Source of the DNA: Pseudomonadota bacterium
Lineage (GTDB): Bacteria; Pseudomonadota; Zetaproteobacteria; Mariprofundales; Mariprofundaceae
Direction of reading: 5' to 3'
DNA length: 10,553 nucleotides
NCBI GenBank assembly: GCA_002401635.1
Contig: NVTQ01000016.1
Span: 18,533 to 29,085, forward strand
Shown: one piece after another, positions 6,588 to 10,553 of the stretch
How positions within the stretch are numbered: the first letter of the stretch is position 1
How the letters are laid out: every line of letters begins with the position of its first letter
The notes under the pieces: generated by a model
What the model was told of the DNA's origin: nothing
Database searches by the model: none
The model's input: only the letters and a program-made list of their open reading frames with translations
Program-made: the position numbers and the translations under genes

Positions 6588-7709
6588 TTACTCCAAATCA
6601 CTGCGTAACAAGTGCAAGCGCTCTTGCAACTGCATCGCACGACGCAGTGCATCTACATATTCAGAGTTCTCTGGCTGCATGCTCACAGCCTGATCCCACA
6701 ACTTCACAGCAGCATCAATATGCTCTCTTCGAAATGCTGATGAGCCTTGCGCAAACAATGCAGATGCGGCTTTTTCCAAACCAGCATTCACCGCTTTCAA
6801 AAGCTCGTCCGCGCCTTTACCGTCATAACGACGATACAACAATGCAGCATCCTTGGCTTGCAACCACTTTGCCTGCTTCATCAACTTGGTCACATCCGAC
6901 TTACGGATGCTATGCTCTTTTGCAGGTGTTTTTTTACGCACTTTTTTCACTATCGTTTTCTTGCCAAGTGCCCTGACAAGCAAACCTTTGGGCATAACCT
7001 CGCGCACATCCAGCATCAAACGCTGACCTTTCTCTGAAGCTGGCATTAATCGCAAATATGATTCCGCTTCAATATATGCCACACCAACCATATCCTTATT
7101 TAAATAGCGTCGCGCTTCTCTATAAGAACGCGCCGCACGATCCTCAAGGTCGCTCTCGATAGATGCGCGCATACGAGAAAAAGCAGTATCTGCGGGCTTA
7201 ACACCATGGGGAGGCTCATAAGATCGCGACCAACGTATCCATGCATCATCTTCCAAACGGCGTTGTTTCAGCAATACATCCATACGCTTCTGGCGCATTT
7301 TCAACTCCATATTGCTCACATAGGCGAGAAAAATACTGGGCTTTGCAGAGAACTCTGCCGCCTGCTGGTAAAACACCATGGCTTTTGACCAATCATGACC
7401 TTTCTCGGCCTTTTTGCCCTTGGCTTTGTAGTGCCTGAGTAGGCGAATACGGGCTGGATTAATCTTATTTTTCAACAATGCTTGCGCTTGTTTGTAGTCA
7501 TCGCGCCCAGTATCCATTGCCAATACTCGAGCCCTTGCTTCCATCACTTTGCCCGCATTATAATCCTGCAATGCCATGCTATAACTGTTTAAAAATGAAA
7601 GGGCTGAACCCTTAATATGCGCCCCGCCACTGCCTGTCACGCAGCCTGTTAAAAAAAGACAGCTCGCAATCACAAGTAGCCCGTATTTATTTAATGAGTT
7701 TGATTTCAT
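6588..7709 (-). CDS. TPR-like lipoprotein coupled to the adenylate cyclase
   Basis: This is a 373-residue protein. The ATG at 7709 overlaps the cyclase stop by one base (TGATG), implying translational coupling; a GTG one codon earlier is less likely. The signal peptide (hydrophobic residues 10-20) ends in a good lipobox, LTGC, with Cys23 as the lipidated residue. Residues after Cys are Val-Thr, so outer-membrane sorting would be expected by the E. coli rule. The mature part is almost wholly helical: tetratricopeptide-like pairs around 104-133 (HDWSKAMVFYQQAAEF) and a clear TPR-like unit at 317-355 ending AVSMQPENSEYVDAL. A strongly basic linker, KKTIVKKVRKK, lies at 250-260. I do not recognise a named family. 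A role as periplasmic scaffold or sensor partner of the cyclase is inferred from gene order only. Confidence 0.85.
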   Translation of the reverse strand: MKSNSLNKYGLLVIASCLFLTGCVTGSGGAHIKGSALSFLNSYSMALQDYNAGKVMEARARVLAMDTGRDDYKQAQALLKNKINPARIRLLRHYKAKGKKAEKGHDWSKAMVFYQQAAEFSAKPSIFLAYVSNMELKMRQKRMDVLLKQRRLEDDAWIRWSRSYEPPHGVKPADTAFSRMRASIESDLEDRAARSYREARRYLNKDMVGVAYIEAESYLRLMPASEKGQRLMLDVREVMPKGLLVRALGKKTIVKKVRKKTPAKEHSIRKSDVTKLMKQAKWLQAKDAALLYRRYDGKGADELLKAVNAGLEKAASALFAQGSSAFRREHIDAAVKLWDQAVSMQPENSEYVDALRRAMQLQERLHLLRSDLE

Positions 7710-9178
7710 CACGCGTTTATATCCCCAATAATCAACCGCACATCTGACGGTAGCGTCAAGTCAAAGGCCAGAGCTACCGCATGAGACACCTTACGTTTGG
7801 TCGTTTCATCCATTGCGGTAACACGACCACACTCTACCTCATCCCTCACACCTTTAATATTTTTCTTGCCCAGTGAATCAAAAGCAAAACCTTCACCCAG
7901 ATGTTTATATGTCGATTGTGAAAGTATCACTTCCCCACCTTCACCCAGCCCGCCCATACGCGAAGCCACATTCACTGTATCGCCAATCACCGTATACTCC
8001 AAGCGCTCTGCGGCACCAATACTTCCGACGATCACATTGCCTCGGTTTAAACCAACACGGAATGATATTGCCTCACCATTTTTACGCAATATGCCAAGTT
8101 TCCGACAAGCAACCGTCATCGCTAATCCTGCCATACTCGCATGCCGTTCATGCTCAGGATCTTCATTGGGGTGGTTAAATACAGCCATCACCGCATCACC
8201 GATATATTTATCCACATGGCCATCAAAATAATCAATAATCCGATGGAAAACTTCAAAATGTTTGTTCAGAACCTCAACGATTTCAGCAGGTTCTGCGCTC
8301 TCTGAGAATGATGTAAAACCAACCATATCAGCAAACAATACGGTTACCTCCTGACTGCTATCTTCCACATGCGCTGTACCACCATCAAACACTTCCGACA
8401 CCAGCTTGGGATTCAAATATTTCCCAAAAACATCCCGAATTTCTTCTTTATGCGCCAATTCTTCCACCATACTATTAAACTGGCTTGTCGCATCACTAAC
8501 CTCATCGTTGCCTTCTACAGCCAAACGCACACTATAATCACCGCCCGCAACTTGAGCGGCAGCAGCGGCCAGCAACTCCATAGGGCGGCTCATTTGCCCC
8601 GCAACCCAATAAACCATCATACTCGCCAACACAATCACTAAACTTGCTGCCAAAAGCATGCGTGTCACCAAACGCTCCGCCAAAGATTCCCACGCTTCTT
8701 CGGAATAACGCACCGCCACCGAGCCAATCGTTGTGCCGCCATAAATAATCCGCTTAGCAAACCACAGTTTGTCGCCCGCTAGCCGTGTAATATGCCTAGC
8801 CTGTACCACCTGTTTCAGCATAGCTGCATCCAACGTTTCATCACCAAACTGTTGGCTTTTTCCATCCACGTACTGCACGTGTGCCGCCAAAACAGCAGGT
8901 GCTGTTTGCAAAAAGCTCCGCGCAATCACATCTACTTCAGCGGCACTACCGCTTAACATTGGAATTTTTAATTCATCACCCAAGCGATCTACCAAAAATT
9001 CAGCCTGCGACTCCTGGCTCTCAAGCCAAGCATCACGTTCCATATCTAGGATTACCAAAGCCAGCACCAACACTGCTGCTGTAACAGCAAAACCTACCAA
9101 CATTGTCCAACGCCAACGCAAAGGAAAACGCGGCGAATGCATTTCCTCATTTGCATCCACATGCACAACTGAACTCAT
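7709..9178 (-). CDS. Membrane class III adenylate cyclase with periplasmic sensor and HAMP domain
   Basis: The protein has 489 residues from the ATG at 9178; a TTG five codons upstream lacks a better ribosome site. Two membrane helices, near 24-45 and 172-193, enclose a periplasmic domain of about 125 residues. A HAMP linker (about 194-245, with PMELLAAAAAQVAGGDYSVR) leads to the class III cyclase domain. Metal-binding Asp284 (VLFADMVGFT) and Asp328 (KYIGDAVMAVF) are present. The base-selecting pair is Lys324 and Thr396 (YTVIGDTVN), which in this family indicates ATP rather than GTP and the IIIb subtype, often bicarbonate-responsive. Transition-state Asn403 and Arg407 (VNVASR) are kept. It should make cAMP as a dimer in response to a periplasmic signal. 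No cAMP receptor gene is in the window. Confidence 0.92.
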   Translation of the reverse strand: MSSVVHVDANEEMHSPRFPLRWRWTMLVGFAVTAAVLVLALVILDMERDAWLESQESQAEFLVDRLGDELKIPMLSGSAAEVDVIARSFLQTAPAVLAAHVQYVDGKSQQFGDETLDAAMLKQVVQARHITRLAGDKLWFAKRIIYGGTTIGSVAVRYSEEAWESLAERLVTRMLLAASLVIVLASMMVYWVAGQMSRPMELLAAAAAQVAGGDYSVRLAVEGNDEVSDATSQFNSMVEELAHKEEIRDVFGKYLNPKLVSEVFDGGTAHVEDSSQEVTVLFADMVGFTSFSESAEPAEIVEVLNKHFEVFHRIIDYFDGHVDKYIGDAVMAVFNHPNEDPEHERHASMAGLAMTVACRKLGILRKNGEAISFRVGLNRGNVIVGSIGAAERLEYTVIGDTVNVASRMGGLGEGGEVILSQSTYKHLGEGFAFDSLGKKNIKGVRDEVECGRVTAMDETTKRKVSHAVALAFDLTLPSDVRLIIGDINA

Positions 9179-9211
9179 GGTAATATACCCCAAAATCCAA
9201 AAAATATTTGT

Positions 9212-10093
9212 TTATTCATTGCTGCCGCCCACCACACAGGCTCGCCCACAGTCTTTTGCTTCGTATAAATAGCGATCCACCTTTTCCAACAACGCCTCAA
9301 TATACTGCTGCACACTTCCCCCATCTTTCACTCGCAATCCCACCACACCTGCTGAAAAACTTATCTCCAACACCTCTCCATTCGCGAGGGTCACAGGTAC
9401 TTTCTGCACACGATCCAGCCACTGCTGCGTTGCCGCCCGTGCATCAACCTCATTTGTATGCGGCAATAAAACAATAAACTCTTCGCCACCCCATCGCCCA
9501 AGCACATCGGCAGTACGCACATTCTTTTGCAACTCACTAGACACCTGCTTCAGCACAAGATCGCCCACTGTGTGCCCATACGTATCATTCACACGCTTAA
9601 AGTGATCCAAATCAATCAACACCAAAGAGCATTCAAAGCCATAGCGTATCGCTTGACTAAGCTCTCGGTGTAGCTGATCCATGACATAACGACGGTTATA
9701 CAAGCCAGTCAAAGCATCATGGGTTGCCTGATACTCCAAGTCTTTTTTAGCATCTTTCAAATCTGTCACCATACGCCACAAAAGCCTTGCTTCGAGCCCG
9801 CCGATCACACCACCAGCACCTAAAACACCATATGCGATCTCTTCAACCATCTCATTATTGGTAAGATTAAAAGCCACGCAAGGCGCATTGGCAATCAATG
9901 CCTTTTCCACATCTGTATATATTGGAATGCCCATCGCTTTCGCCTGAACGATGCCTGGAGCATCACTATTATGATCAACCACTGCCACAACGTCCGTCAA
10001 TGACTCATCGCATAACATCTCAAGCATGGCTGCGCCTCCACGGCCACCACCCAAAATAACAATACGACTGGGATCCTCCCTCAAACGCTTCAT
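9212..10093 (-). CDS. Diguanylate cyclase with N-terminal Rossmann-like domain
   Basis: This is a 293-residue soluble protein. Residues 10-105 look like a Rossmann fold: a strand, then GGGRGG at 15-20, a second strand ending VVAVVD with Asp40, and NLTNNEMVEEIAYG at 76-89. Residues 110-120 form a short helical linker. The GGDEF domain at about 121-290 is intact: DALTGLYNRR at 126-135, metal Asp161 in IDLDHFKRVND, and GGEEF at 202-206. The inhibitory site RTAD at 193-196 lies exactly five residues before GGEEF, so product feedback by c-di-GMP is likely. It should condense two GTP to c-di-GMP. The N-terminal domain may sense a dinucleotide or CoA-type ligand; that is inference. It is first in the run of four genes and 33 bases ahead of the adenylate cyclase. 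Confidence 0.92.
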   Translation of the reverse strand: MKRLREDPSRIVILGGGRGGAAMLEMLCDESLTDVVAVVDHNSDAPGIVQAKAMGIPIYTDVEKALIANAPCVAFNLTNNEMVEEIAYGVLGAGGVIGGLEARLLWRMVTDLKDAKKDLEYQATHDALTGLYNRRYVMDQLHRELSQAIRYGFECSLVLIDLDHFKRVNDTYGHTVGDLVLKQVSSELQKNVRTADVLGRWGGEEFIVLLPHTNEVDARAATQQWLDRVQKVPVTLANGEVLEISFSAGVVGLRVKDGGSVQQYIEALLEKVDRYLYEAKDCGRACVVGGSNE

Positions 10094-10110
10094 GAACCTT
10101 GCTCCCTATA

Positions 10111-10142
10111 CAATCAGACAATCAGACAATCAGACAATCATC
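10111..10142. repeat. 8-bp tandem repeat upstream of the diguanylate cyclase operon
   Basis: CAATCAGA is repeated exactly three times (10111-10134), followed by a partial copy, CAATCA. It lies 17 bases before the start codon of the minus-strand diguanylate cyclase gene, within the 153-base region shared with divergent yhbY. It falls in the leader or promoter of the operon, where copy-number change would alter spacing. The rest of 10094-10246 holds no gene, and I could not place a convincing promoter for either direction. Confidence 0.85.
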
Positions 10143-10246
10143 ATGGAACATAAAACATCACCGTCTTACTGTCCATAACTACCATTTTCGACACATACTT
10201 GTACACTGCGATTTTAATTTATTAGCCCGCACACTAGAGAGCCATT

Positions 10247-10531
10247 ATGCCTATCAACAGCAAACAACGCAAAGCATTAAAAACCAGAGCCCACCACCTA
10301 AAACCAGTCATTCGCATAGGCCAACACGGTGTCTCCGAAGGTGTCATTGCTGAAACCCATATTGCCCTAAATACCCATGAGTTAATCAAGGTTCAGATTC
10401 AACAAGGTGAGCGTGATGATCGCCACACCGCCATCGAAACATTGTGCCAACAAACGCAGGCAGAATTGATCCATTCCATTGGAAAAGTTTTTATTATTTA
10501 CCGCCAACGCAAAGAGCAAACCAAAAAATGA
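10247..10531 (+). CDS. yhbY: YhbY-family RNA-binding protein (CRM domain)
   Basis: This 94-residue protein consists of a single CRM domain, linked in bacteria to 50S ribosome assembly. The RNA-contacting GxxG loop is visible as IGQHG at 24-28, within KPVIRIGQHGVSEGVI. The helix-strand ALNTHELIKVQI at 40-51 and the C-terminal SIGKVFIIYRQRKE match the E. coli protein pattern (LKPVVLLGSNG, HELIKVKI, VIGKTLVLYR). A purine-rich AGAGAG lies a few bases before the ATG. The gene diverges from the diguanylate cyclase operon, and its stop overlaps the next plus-strand start (ATGA), indicating an operon continuing to the right. Confidence 0.95.
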   Translation: MPINSKQRKALKTRAHHLKPVIRIGQHGVSEGVIAETHIALNTHELIKVQIQQGERDDRHTAIETLCQQTQAELIHSIGKVFIIYRQRKEQTKK

Positions 10532-10553
10532 GTGCGCGCTCTGATGAAATTCA
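10528..10553 (+). CDS. Start of an unidentified gene after yhbY, partial
   Basis: An ATG at 10528 overlaps the yhbY stop in ATGA. Eight codons are visible (MSARSDEI) before the window ends. In many bacteria yhbY is followed or flanked by the 23S rRNA methyltransferase gene rlmE, but eight residues are too few to say. The overlap is the only evidence for it being a gene. Confidence 0.4.

Noticed and set aside
10187..10224. Promoter for yhbY using TTCGAC or TTGTAC as a -35 box
   Set aside because: No -10 hexamer of reasonable quality lies at 16-18 bases spacing, so the call would be guesswork.

Overview
The window reads as a chromosomal stretch of a Gram-negative bacterium, probably a proteobacterium. 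The reasons are two lipoproteins, a proteobacterial-type IspG with the same cysteine numbering as E. coli, YhbY, and signalling proteins with HAMP and GGDEF domains. The base composition looks moderately AT-rich by eye. A marine iron-oxidiser-like lineage (Zetaproteobacteria) would fit, but that is a guess and nothing here proves it.

Layout from left to right. (1) Positions 1-2176, minus strand: the 5' 725 codons of a fused type IIG restriction-modification enzyme (PD-(D/E)XK nuclease plus N6-adenine methylase). Its C-terminus lies beyond the window. The gene contains two palindromic repeat elements read through as protein. (2) Positions 2307-3545, minus: hisS. Just upstream, on the same strand, lies a PIN-toxin/Phd-type antitoxin pair (3570-4183). 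(3) Positions 4184-5013 contain no convincing gene. They hold a MITE-like element of about 350-380 bp with imperfect terminal inverted repeats and two strong internal hairpins. (4) Positions 5014-5352, plus: a small orphan lipoprotein. (5) Positions 5412-10093, minus: four genes in a probable operon, read in the order Rossmann-GGDEF diguanylate cyclase, membrane class III adenylate cyclase, TPR-like lipoprotein, ispG. The cyclase and lipoprotein genes overlap by one base. (6) Positions 10247-10531, plus: yhbY, overlapping by a few bases the start of a further gene that leaves the window.

Two themes stand out. First, ispG and hisS are neighbours in many proteobacteria. Here they are separated by a toxin-antitoxin pair, a MITE-like repeat and an orphan lipoprotein, and hisS is followed by a restriction-modification gene, so the block around hisS looks like an accessory insertion hotspot. 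Second, enzymes predicted to make c-di-GMP and cAMP are encoded side by side with a lipoprotein that is probably translationally coupled to the adenylate cyclase. This is the best candidate for an undescribed signalling module. An 8-bp tandem repeat lies just in front of that operon.
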